Source of the DNA: Amoebidium appalachense
Taxonomy: Eukaryota > Ichthyosporea
Assembly: GCA_963693365.1 (NCBI GenBank)
Contig: CAVNZM010000012.1
Location: forward strand, 5,456,001 to 5,520,000
DNA length: 64,000 bases
Direction: 5' to 3'
In this document: piece after piece, positions 54,425 to 64,000 of the stretch
How the letters are laid out: each line of letters begins with the position of its first letter
Numbering within the stretch: position 1 is the first letter of the stretch
The notes under the pieces: generated by a model
Database searches by the model: none
Told to the model about the DNA's origin: nothing
The model's input: only the letters and a program-made list of their open reading frames with translations
Position numbers and translations under genes: made by a program

Positions 54425-56443
54425 GGTGTGGGTGGGTGTGGGTGTGGTGTGCTTGTGTGTGTGTGTGTGCATGTGTGATGGTTGTGCGTGTGCATCTGCA
54501 TGTCTGCATGCATGGCGGCGTGTGTGCTTGTGTGTGTGTGCGCGTATGTGTGTGGGTATGTGATTTTTGCCTGTGCATGTGGTTTGAGCAGAAGAACCAG
54601 GAGTACATTGCGCAGCGGTTCGGGTTCATGCAGCAGCAGATTGGCTACGGCGTCAGGGCCGAGGAGACCATCACAGCGCTGCTCAACAACAACCGCAAGC
54701 TGCTGCAGGCCAAGATACGGGACAAGGAGATTGCCACGTTTGTGCAGCTGCTCAAGGCCACCCCCTACCAGGCATGCAACATCGGCTACCTGACAGACCT
54801 GTGCTCGTCTAACGGCAGGGCCATCCCCGTGACACAGGAGATCATATGCAGGCAGGTCAGTGTCGTGTGTGGTAGGCGCCTGGTGGTGGTGTCTGAAAAC
54901 ACTGTTGATCTGTGCGGGATGCTGATAGCATGGCAGGATCACTCCACTTGACAATCGTCCCTCCCCTGGCATGCTTGCGCACGTACGCAGGCACATGCAC
55001 AGGCACACATGTACAGAGGCGAGCAAACACGAGCGGAACACCATATATCGCATGGATACACGTGTGTGGATACACGTGTGTGCTGTGTTTGCGCAACGAA
55101 CATAATTGAGGCCAGATGCTTAAACACTGCATGCTGTCCAACAACTAAGCCCTTTGTTTTTCTGCAGGTGCTGTCAGAAGAGAACAAGGACATTCTGATC
55201 GACACAGGTGGGTGGTCTGGCCTTGTGCAGGCACACAGCCCCCCTCCCCCCCCCCCCCCCCCCCACCCCCGCCACCACCACTGACCATGCCTGGCTACAG
55301 ATTTTGATGGCAGCAAGGTGACCCTAAAGTGGACCGTCACAGACCCAAAGAGGGGGCCAAGGGAGAAGAGGGTGGGCCTGGATGAGCTGGTCAGCAACAA
55401 GCTCGACAACAACAGGCACGTAAAAAAAAAAGGGGAGGGGGGGGGAGGGGGGAGAGGGGGGGTATTGGGGGAGGGGGTGGGGTGGGGTGGGGGGGAGGGG
55501 GGTGAGAGGGTGGGGGGTGGGAGAGATATCAGGATGCTGAATATTTTTAGCAGGGAGTCAGCCAAGATTCTGGAGTACTTCCGTGCGCAGCTAGACCTCT
55601 ACTCGATGATGTGCCTCAACCGCCAGTACATTGCTATCAACGCCCTCAAGCAGAAGCTGACCATCCCCGTAACATGGCCCCTATCCATGCATGCCTTGAG
55701 GGGTTACACACAGATTGCTGACATCTAACCAACCAGATGCTGCTGCACTGCATGAACTCCCGGCTGCCGGCAACCCTCAGGGCCTCGTTCTGCAACCTGC
55801 TGCGCCACATGCACGTGGACTGCGACCCCCAGGAGGTCCGTGCCTGTGTGGTTGCTATCCATAGCCGCCACATTGTCGTGTATTTTTATCGACCTTTGCT
55901 CTATCTTTTTATGGTTTTCTTGCATCATCTTTTTATGGTTTTCTTGCTCCATCTTTCAGGTGTTTGTTGTCAATAATGGCCATGTTCCCGTATCTAAATG
56001 ATCAGGATTATCTCTATTATTGTGGTGAGCCTGGTCTTTCATGTTCTGTCCTGAGGCATGTGGCATACCCTGGATGGTGTCACCTAATGGCTGTGTGGTA
56101 GCAGTAGGGTTAACCGCTATTGGTGCTGTGCAGACGGTGACGCCAGTGCAGCATGCCCGGCTGTGGAGGGAGCTGAGTGCTAACCCTACCGGTGAGCCCG
56201 ACGTGCCGGCCCCCACCACAAGAATACCCCCAGAGTATGCCCCCCCCCCCCAATCCCCCCTTTCGAAAAACGGGGGAAAAGGTGGCGGGGGGGGGGGGGG
56301 GGGGGGGGAGGGGGGGGGGGGGGCAAAAGGGGGGATTGGAAGGGGGGGGGTGAGGGGGGAGCTTACTGATGCTTTCATTCATTTCCTCCTCCTAGGAAAG
56401 TCAATTGACGATATACGTAAGAGTGTTGAGTCTACCATTGCCA

Positions 56444-56485
<42 letters not shown>

Positions 56486-59400
56486 ACCCACCCACCCACC
56501 ACCACCAAAAAAAAAGGCACCATTCTAAGTGGAGGGGGGGGGAAATCCCCCCCTCCCCCTTCCTAAAAAAAAAAATTGAAACAAAAATAAGTAAAGTAAA
56601 TCAGAGTAAAACGATAAAAGATATAAAACACACGTACGTGTAAGGGCAAGTTTACTGTTGTTCTAAAACATACAATTAGACTGAAATCTGCAGTGTGTAC
56701 CCGGTTGCTAGGTGCCTATGCATAGTCGGCCTGTTGCCGTTACAGACATACAAGTGTGTGGTATGCCGTGACCCGATGTTCCTAACAGGGTGTGTGTGTT
56801 GTGCAGGTTCGAGAAGCTCAAGGGGTTTGTCAACAACTACCTATTTGACCTCAAGCACAGGCCAAATGCCCTGGACAACTCATCCATATGGAGGGGTCTG
56901 TTGCCCCCACCCAGCCACACACATGTCATGCATGGGGTCGGGGGCCTGGGGTGTGGTATTGTGTGGTGGTGGTGTGTATGTGTTGGGAGAGGGTGGGGGG
57001 ACGAGGGTAGCAGGGCATGGTCTGGCACATGTCTGCCAGAGTGTGAGGTTCATGGTGGGGGGACGAGGGTAGCAGGGCATGGTCTGGCACATGTCTGCCA
57101 GAGTGTGAGGTTCATGGTGGGGGGACGAGGGTAGCAGGGCATGTTCTGGCACATGCTTGCCAGAGGGTGAGGTTCATGGTGCTTTGGGGGTTGGCAGGGC
57201 CGCTGGACGACTCCCCGCACTCGCTGACGTTGGCGGTTGTGACGCTGACACGGCAGCTGGTGTACTTTGGGTTCTACACGTTCAGGGAGCTGGAGGGCCT
57301 GTCTGAGGTGCTGCTGTGCATCCTCGATGCAGCCAACAAGAGATTTAGAAAGGCTGCACCAGGTCTGCGCGCTGGGCCTGTGAACACTGGGGGGGCTGGC
57401 TTGCAATTCTGATGAGGGGTCCAGGTGTGCCACGGGTGGCCGACCAGGCGGCGGCGCACCGGACCATGTCTGTGCAGTGGGTCAGCAGCATGCTGGGCAG
57501 CAGGGTCCTGGGCCCCCTGTCGGCCAGGCCCAGCAGCACCGGCCGGTCATCCCTCACGGGTAGGCCAGGGCATGCCCTGGTTACGGGCAGGGAGGGTGTG
57601 TGCTGACTGGTTGGCTCCACAGTGTCCCCGGCAGCCAGCCTGGCCTACTCTGGGTCCCTGCTGGACCTGAGTGATGCAGCCAGGCACGTGGGGGCATGGC
57701 CAATGGCCGGTGGTGGGCAGGGCGCTGACCTTTGGTGCAGGGATGAAGCCGTGGACCGGCGGGTGCTGGAGGCCAAACAGCAGATACTGGAGATATTTGA
57801 CTTCATCATGGACATGCGCCTGGACCACCGCATATCCCGCCTGCTGGCCGTCTACAAGGTCCATACGCACCCTGCACCCTGCCCTGGCATGCCCCCAGCC
57901 TGCTCACCCATGAGGCCCACAGGCCGTCAGCACAGAGGTGCAGGGGTGGGTGATGTCGGACGGTTGCAGCCTGAGTGCCAGTGCCAGCCCCATTCTTGGG
58001 GACCGGCTGGGTGTGGACAGCATGTTTGCCACAGCACACGCCACGGCATCGCCCGGCAGCACCCCACCCATGGCGCACAGACTGACTCCCGAGATCGTCC
58101 AGGTGGACACAAACACAGGCGACACCCGGACCCTGCAGGTGTGGCCTCCCCACAGCACCACCCAAGCATGGGGCCTGGCCACTGCATTTTTCTTCGGCAT
58201 GTAGCAAACCTAATTGTGAACCACTGACATGGGGTTGCAGCAAGCAGCATCTGTGGACTTCAGCCGAGGGCCACAGCTGCAGGTGCCGGTGCCAGCAGGC
58301 CCACGGCGCAGCTCCAGCCCGCTGCATGCGGCTGCAGGGGGCATGGCCCAGGCCCGGCCTCTGTCGTCGGGGTCGATCCTGGGCCCCAGTGTGGCCGCTG
58401 CTACCCCAATGATCCGCCGCAGCCCCTCCTTTGTCATGCGTACGTGCCTGCCTTCACCAGCCGTCCGTGCGCTGCACCCTCCTGACCGTCCAACCCCCAG
58501 GTGACGGGGCCTATGGCAGCCCAACCAATTCTCCGCTGATGAGCCGGCCTCTAACCCCTGCTGGGCCACTGGGGCTGTCATCCCCAAGTGTGTCGGCCCT
58601 AATAGACCCATTCAGGGCCCCCCTGCTGAGCCGATCAGGACCCATAGGCCACGGTAGGTGCCTGGTCTGGTCGGACTGGGGGGCGGGGATTGTGTATTGG
58701 GTGCAGGTGTTAGTGCTGGTAATCTGCTATGAGATTGTGTTCCAAAACATGGTGCTGGGGAAGAAGCAGCGAGTGTATGTGGTTCACATGGAAGGCTGGT
58801 TGCGGTGCAGCAAGGTTGTGGTCTGTGCGTGCATACTCGAACACACTGTGTATCATCATGGCTGGAGCACTGTGCTCTGCATGCAAGATGCAGTGTGGCC
58901 ACTGGAACACTCTGCCTGCGTCTCATACGGGGTGTATTTGGTCATTGGAACACTGTGCTCTGCATGTCGTACATAATAGAGCCCCTGGAGCACTGTGCTC
59001 TGCATGCCACAACTGGTGTTGCCACCAGAACATCGTCACCTGTGCCCCATGCGCAGCGTAGTGCATGGAACACTGTGCTCTGCATGGCGTATGCAGTGTA
59101 GTCAGTCATCGGCTGTGCTCCGTACGGCACACACAATACAGGCAGGGGACAGTGAGCTAACCCGGGTCTGCAGGGCGCACCGACACACCGCAGCAGGTAT
59201 CCAAGGCACAGCAGCTAGTGGATGCCATGGGCAGCATCTACGGGGCATATGTGGCAGACACCCCCCTGGACACCCTGGACCCCAACATTGGTGCGTGCTG
59301 ACCACACCCACATACCAGGGCCCAGTACCCATGTTGCTCACTGGGTGTGCTGCAGGGCGGGCAGTGCAGATGCTGCGGTCGAGCCTGGGTGCGGTGGCCA

Positions 59401-60005
59401 ATGAGCGCTACGGGGTGGGGCAGGGCCTGGAGTCCTCAAAGGTGCTGGTGAGGGTGCTGCTGGACCTGTGCATGGTGCGTACCTGTTACTTCCTGCAAGG
59501 GCCCCTGGGGCCCAGCCGGGCTGCATGCTGACTGTGGGGCAGGACACGAGCCACCCACCTCTGACGTCAGGGGCCATGGGGCTGCTGTTCCGGCACTTCC
59601 ACCAGCACATGGAGACATTGGAGGCCATCAAGGCCGTGCAGCTGCTGGTCAGCGAGGTCGATTCGGCTAACTACCGCCGCATAAAGGTAATGGGGGGGTT
59701 GTGGGGTGGGGGGAGGGGGGTCTGACGGGGGGCTGCAGACGGACCTTGATGAGCTGCGGGTGCTGGTGGAGAAGAGTGAGCTGTGGGTCTACAGCGATGC
59801 GAGGGGCCTGGTACGTGGCCCTCAGGGCCCATGCATGGCCAGGCCTGGTTCACAGCGGCACACGCTGGGCTCTGTGAGATTTTGTGCAGTATGTAGATGG
59901 AGAGACGTCCAAAAGCGGGGACATTTGGAGATATATACGGCACACACGCACACTCACCCGCACCCACCCACGTGCACACATGCACCTACGCACGCACACA
60001 CATAT

Positions 60006-60037
<32 letters not shown>

Positions 60038-63000
60038 CACTCTTGGTAGCAGGTAGACTACGGTGCCTGTATTTATGTCTGGATGTATGCATAATAGCAC
60101 ACTTGCACAGGCAATTCTCGGGCCACCTGCGTAGGCTGAGGACAAAGTGATTGCAGACAAAGTGGGCTGAATGGGGGGTGTTGTGCAGGAGGGGGAGGGA
60201 GAGGGGGAACCAAGCAAGGCCAAGAGCAAGAGCTGCCTGGAGTCGTGCAACAAGGTGCAGGCCATCTTGGAGCGCCTGACGGCCCTGTGCAAGGAGACCG
60301 GTGCGTGCCGTGGGGCAGAAAATGGCTGTGGGCTGGGGGCTAATGGGTGCGCAGACGAGGGCATCCACTTTGAGAACCAGCGGCTGCTGCGCAACCTACG
60401 GGCCCACATGCACATCCTGGAGCTGCTGCACGTGCCCCACAACGACACAAACCCCCACATGGCCCGCCTCATGACGGTGCGTGCATGGCCTTGATGGTGT
60501 GGCTGGCCGGGCATGTGGCTGACACGGTAGCCAGGCGGCACACGTGTTCCTGCAGTCGTTCTGCATCAACAACCCCACAAACCAGGCCGTGCTTGCTGGC
60601 TGCCTGCAGTTCTTCCTTGAAAACATGAACAGGTACGGCACACAGCACACCAACACGTGCATGTGCCTTTGCCTCGGTGCCACGCTGTCGCTGTGTGTGC
60701 ATGCGCTTGCCCGGTTTGATGCTGGGTGTGTCCGTGCTGGTGCCAACAGGTGGGGGTTACAGGTACCCGGTGGCTGGAGACACCATCAAGCACATCTTCC
60801 TCAACAACATCGACCTGTGCAGCTTTATAAATGACAGAGTATGTCTGAGTGCATAGGCGCACACACACACACCCACACACACACTCTTCCTGATTAACAC
60901 ATGCACACGGAGATATGTATCTCGGGCAGGTGTTTTAAACCACACACAGGAGTATGTAGGCAGTCAGTCATGTGACTGCATGGAGGTGGTCTTGGGCCAC
61001 ATGTGCTGACAGGTCTGCAGATTGTGCGGCACTTTGTGGAGTTTGCAGAGAAGAAGGGCCGCAATGTGGCGCTGCTGGAGTTCCTCGAATGCATCACAAT
61101 GTACGGATGCCATGGCCAAACAGCCAGTAGGGTGGGCCCCTGCAAGCACGTGCACGCATGAGGCTAACTGGGTGGGCCAGGGTGGACGGGCAGGTGCTGC
61201 GTGCCAACCAGACGCTGGTGGTGGACGTGCTGCAGTCAGGTATGTTTCCTCTGGGGGGGTGCTGGGTCCTAGGGTGTGGGCTGACTGGTGGGCAGTGGGG
61301 GAAGACATGCTGCTACTGGTCAAGGACCTGCCCACGTTCAAGGAGTTTGTGCGCGCCATGGAGGAGGGTATGTGCTGGCCCAGTTTGTCGTGGGGGGGGG
61401 GGGGCAGGGGGGGGGGGGCAGGGGCTGATTGCTCGGGTGGGTATTGCAGGTGAGCCTGTGCGGGAGGGCACCATGGCAGACCCGTACCCCAGCAAGGTGG
61501 CCTACCACGTGGCGCTGGTGCGACTGCTGACTGGCATGTTGCCCTGCCTGCTGGCGTCCTGCGCCACACAGCATCCACACCCGCACACATGCACAATGAT
61601 GGGTGCTGACCATGGTGGGCAGCATGCACGGTGGAGCGCAACGTGGACACACACATCAAGTGCCAGAGCCTGATCACACTGGACGAGATCATCCGCATGG
61701 TCACCCACCCGGCCTGCACCCATGCCGTCAAGCAGGCCTACATGGAATTTCTGCGCCACTGCTACCTGGAGGTGCCCCATGAGCTGCATGAATCCAGCGC
61801 CACCATGCGTGACTCAAACCAGATGTATGCACCCCCCCCCCCCCCCCCCCCCCATGCACAGGGTCCCCACCTGCTGGCTGTGATCTGACTGGGTGGTGCA
61901 GGGGGCGGCTGGAGCAGCTCTACTACAGCATGGCCCAAGACATGCGTGCCCTGGCCACCCCGACCAGCCCGGCCCCCACGGAGGCCCACGTGACTTACGT
62001 GTTCACTGGCCTGTTACCATGCCTGGCACTGTTCCTGAACCCAGGCAACAACACCAGCTGCATAGGTGCGTAAGAGACGAGGGTAAGGGGGCCTGCACGG
62101 TGCCGAGTGCCACACGGGGCTGACTGTTTTGCTGCAGTGGTGCCCACCAGCCAGCAGGCCGAACCCCTGATCCGGCTGGGTTGCCAGCTGGCGCAGCGCA
62201 CACGGGTGCAGGATGGGCACCTGGAGGACCTGAGGGCCATGCTGGTGGATGCTAGGGCCTATGTAGAGGACTACCTGGACTCACATGACCTGGCTGCTCA
62301 AGGTGCTTGGCCACGACACATACACATAGTGTGATGTGCATGTGCATGCCGCCATACACACTTACATGGCGTTACATATGAGAACACACAAAAACAGAAG
62401 AGACACATATCGACCCACTACTTTCTGCAATATGTGCACACACGCAGAGGGAGACAATGCATGCAAATGCGCACATGTCAACCAGTCTTCATACTTGAGC
62501 ACTCACAGAGAGAGACAACAAAAGCATTTGGATTTTTGGTCACCCGTCTTTTCTCTTGCACAGTAGCATACCAAGATCACAGCTGACCAATGATATGCAG
62601 TGGACGAGGCCTTGGATGTGTGCCGCAAGAAGATCGGCACGGCCAAAGGTGCCGACTGCTTCAAGGGCATCCTGATCAAGGCCAAGGAGCGCAAAGGTAC
62701 CCAGTGCGAGCATCCACCCAGTCTGTTCGCAGGGCCAGGGCTGACAGCTGAGTGGGATGCAGAGGGCCAGCGGCGTGCAGGGGCCATGGGCAATGGGGCA
62801 GACGAGGAGCTGGCACCGACCATTGTGGAGCTACTGGACGAGTATGTGGAGATGCTGGCCACTGAGGTACCACCTGGCCCCACTCATATGCCCTGCCACG
62901 GTGGCTGCATGCTGACTGGGCCCCAGGTGCAACCCGTGGTGGATGCCGAGCTGTCGGTGCTGACCGAGATCTTCCTGCGCCCCAATGAGCTGGCGGGAGT

Positions 63001-63993
63001 GGCCAGCGACCAGGACAAGGGCCCTGTCACATCGGCGGCACTGCTGCGGGCCCTCATAAAGCACGCAAAGGTAGTGTAGTCATCCCGGCCATGCACATGT
63101 TCTGAGATTGGGCTCTGTTAGTGGTGCATGTTTGGTTTGCACCGCATGCACAGTATCCCCAGCACCCGCTTATGTTTCATGTTTGGCCTCCTTCCCGACG
63201 CCGAGTTACAACCTCAAAAACACAAGATCCAGTTAGACATCGGAGAGAGAACAGACTGGAAAAGTGATGGTGATCAGCAATATAGAGGACTCTCGAAACC
63301 ATACAGTCTAAAGCCTTGCAACGCACAAACGTTGGCACAACAAGACCCTGCCTGAACGCCATGGCACTGGTGACTTTTGGCGATAGCTTCCTGAATACCC
63401 AGGAGTGACCAGACAACGTTCTTATTCTGGCCATTTTGACACTTGGAAGTGCTTGCTGTATTGCTCAAGAAATACAGGGTACGGCTGGAAGACCATCACC
63501 TTAACGGTATTGGCAACCAGCATACACTGTCAGCTCTGTGATGGTCTCTGCAACTTACAACTTCAGAATTGATCTTTTTGTTTATGTTTTTGAGACCTTG
63601 TCTATTCGTGCAGTTTGGAAAGGCTTAAGCACATTTAGTGTTCATTTTGATCAAAAGCTATCAGCAAGCCGTTTGACGTGGGGTCCAACCAGAATCACAC
63701 TACCAACAGGCCGTGATAGTGCAACGCACAAAAGTAAGGCACCAAGGCATGCACGTCAACACGGTAGAGCTAATATCGGTATATAGACCACACTGGGTTT
63801 CTGTACAATTTCGAAAGGGGAATGCTGGTGGCCAACCCGCCTGTCCTTTGTGTGGGGCAGCACCATGCCTGGGTGGTGCTAATTTGTCATGAGAACACCC
63901 TGCAGGAGCTGCAGGCCGACAACAAGCAGCTGTGTGCCACATTCCTGACCACCCTGGAGAAGCTCATGGACCCCCCCACATTCACCGTCTCAG
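47124..63993 (+). CDS. ITPR: Inositol 1,4,5-trisphosphate receptor (partial, 3' end beyond window)
   Basis: About 47 short exons, roughly 1,900 codons in continuous phase with one exception (see 56396-56416). The start is ATG 47124 (AGGATGTGG). Exon 1 gives [26 protein letters not shown] and [20 protein letters not shown], the suppressor domain. Exons 2-5 give [20 protein letters not shown]. Exons 6-7 give [20 protein letters not shown] and FLRTTGR, whose Arg-Thr-Thr-Gly-Arg contacts IP3. MIR segments follow ([20 protein letters not shown]). Exon 15 gives [20 protein letters not shown] and LLNNNRKLL, then [18 protein letters not shown] of the RIH armadillo core. Later exons match the regulatory region in order: [70 protein letters not shown] and [17 protein letters not shown]. 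The product is an ER calcium-release channel; the six-helix pore is not in the window. Confidence 0.97.
47757..48136. repeat. (CA)n tracts and (GAGAGG)n hexanucleotide repeat
   Basis: CA tracts at 47753-47790, 47819-47861 and 47950-47992, a (CG)n stretch at 47801-47818, then a GA tract that grades into about 21 copies of the hexamer GAGAGG up to 48134. All are in IP3 receptor intron 2. Confidence 0.96.
48830..49412 (+). repeat. Graded 26-28-bp minisatellite in IP3 receptor intron 2
   Basis: Three related blocks run in series. About eight units are of the form ACATACACCCTCAAATTATG plus AGGCA or TGGCCA. Four units are of the form ACATACCCCCTCTACCTATG plus TGGCCA. About ten units are of the form CCTATACACGCTACTCTATG plus CGCCCAA. 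All keep the frame ACATACxCCCTxxxxTATG. Spacers are uniform because the units are tandem, not spaced by unique sequence. Confidence 0.95.
53749..55835 (+). other. IP3 receptor exons 12-19: IP3-binding core and RIH domain
   Basis: Exons 53749-53873, 53959-54038, 54112-54236, 54592-54855, 55168-55207, 55301-55415, 55554-55668 and 55737-55835. The border between 55415 and 55554 requires a GC-AG intron (AG/GCACGT) to join LDNNR to [15 protein letters not shown] in frame. Confidence 0.88.
54297..54440. repeat. (GT)n microsatellite close to a splice donor
   Basis: Pure GT from 54297 to about 54365, then GT with GGGTGTG interruptions. It starts 60 bp after the donor of IP3 receptor exon 14. Confidence 0.96.
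56999..57184 (+). repeat. 62-bp tandem repeat, three copies
   Basis: Copies start at about 57001, 57063 and 57125. The unit contains ACGAGGGTAGCAGGGCATGG and TCTGGCACATGTCTGCCAGA. The third copy has a few differences. It occupies the intron before IP3 receptor exon 23. Confidence 0.93.
58850..59105 (+). repeat. Diverged repeat around GGAACACTGTGCTCTGCATG
   Basis: The core GGA(A/G)CACTGTGCTCTGCATG occurs four times (about 58862, 58948, 58987 and 59066). Diverged versions occur near 58909, 59024 and 59109. Spacing of roughly 40 bp suggests an old minisatellite in IP3 receptor intron 29. Confidence 0.8.
61181..63993 (+). other. IP3 receptor exons 39-47
   Basis: Exons 61181-61239, 61296-61367, 61450-61533 (GC donor, G/GCATGT), 61623-61824, 61902-62065, 62138-62302, 62601-62866, 62927-63070 and 63906-63993. 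The join across the GC-AG intron gives [20 protein letters not shown], matching the vertebrate LVELLAVCTEGKN block. The last donor (63994) shows the gene continues to the right. The 835-bp intron 63071-63905 holds nothing recognisable. Confidence 0.87.
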
Positions 63994-64000
63994 GTGCCCC

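Larger units (their letters stand above)
56134..61100 (+). other. IP3 receptor exons 20-38: central regulatory region
   Basis: Exons 56134-56191, 56396-56416 (tentative), 56807-56895, 57198-57362, 57425-57559, 57623-57683, 57741-57858, 57923-58138, 58241-58439, 58501-58653, 59174-59290, 59356-59474, 59543-59686, 59739-59810, 60189-60300, 60355-60476, 60556-60632, 60763-60838 and 61021-61100. The donor after 57683 is GC. Exons 27-30 encode a Ser/Pro/Ala-rich, poorly conserved insert. Confidence 0.85.

Overview
This window is nuclear DNA of a eukaryote with many introns, most likely a protist or an early-diverging unicellular lineage rather than a land plant or yeast. The coding exons are clean and G+C-rich. 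They sit in a sea of long poly-C/poly-G runs, (CA)n, (CT)n and other simple repeats that have invaded almost every intron and intergenic space. Introns are GT-AG with a strong GCTGAC-type branch site, and a few are GC-AG. An IP3 receptor, a class C 7TM receptor and an RGS protein in one 35-kb stretch point to a lineage with metazoan-like G-protein/calcium signalling. I cannot place the species from sequence alone.

Layout. (1) 94-5120, minus: the first seven exons of a UBE2O-like giant ubiquitin-conjugating enzyme, running off the left edge. (2) 6169-11688, plus: a complete four-exon eIF2-alpha gene (322 aa) with the regulatory serine intact. The two genes are divergent, and their shared upstream region holds two perfect TGACGTCA palindromes. 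(3) 12199-18557: a poly-C-tailed dispersed repeat, a 5'-truncated frameshifted copy of a secreted-protein gene, and a very young tyrosine-recombinase retrotransposon (DIRS order, PAT/Ngaro-like). The element has the full A1-ORF-B1-A2-B2 split direct repeats and a 1179-codon RT/RNase H/recombinase frame. (4) 18558-25138: gene-poor repeat-rich DNA. (5) 25139-25870, plus: the intact cysteine-rich secreted protein that is the closest relative in the window of the truncated copy. (6) 29316-31064, minus: a single-exon RGS-domain protein with three copies of a short acidic motif. (7) 33404-41345, plus: a class C (GABA-B-type) receptor whose ectodomain is a bacterial-type family 1 solute-binding protein. 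(8) 42263-46677, minus: a CCCH/RRM/KH/RING-IBR-RING gene related to the C-terminus of DEAH11/12-type proteins. It carries several frameshifts, a frame-breaking 32-bp tandem repeat and lost zinc ligands, so I call it a pseudogene. (9) 47124 to the right edge, plus: about 47 exons of an IP3-receptor gene, covering the suppressor domain, MIR domains, IP3-binding core and most of the regulatory region. The channel pore would lie beyond the window.

The RGS protein, the 7TM receptor and the IP3 receptor would act at successive steps of one pathway (receptor, G protein, calcium release). That their neighbourhood is functional is only an inference. The best candidates for something new are the solute-binding-protein receptor, the near-pristine tyrosine-recombinase element, the triplicated motif in the RGS protein, and the 32-bp repeat whose copy number decides a reading frame.
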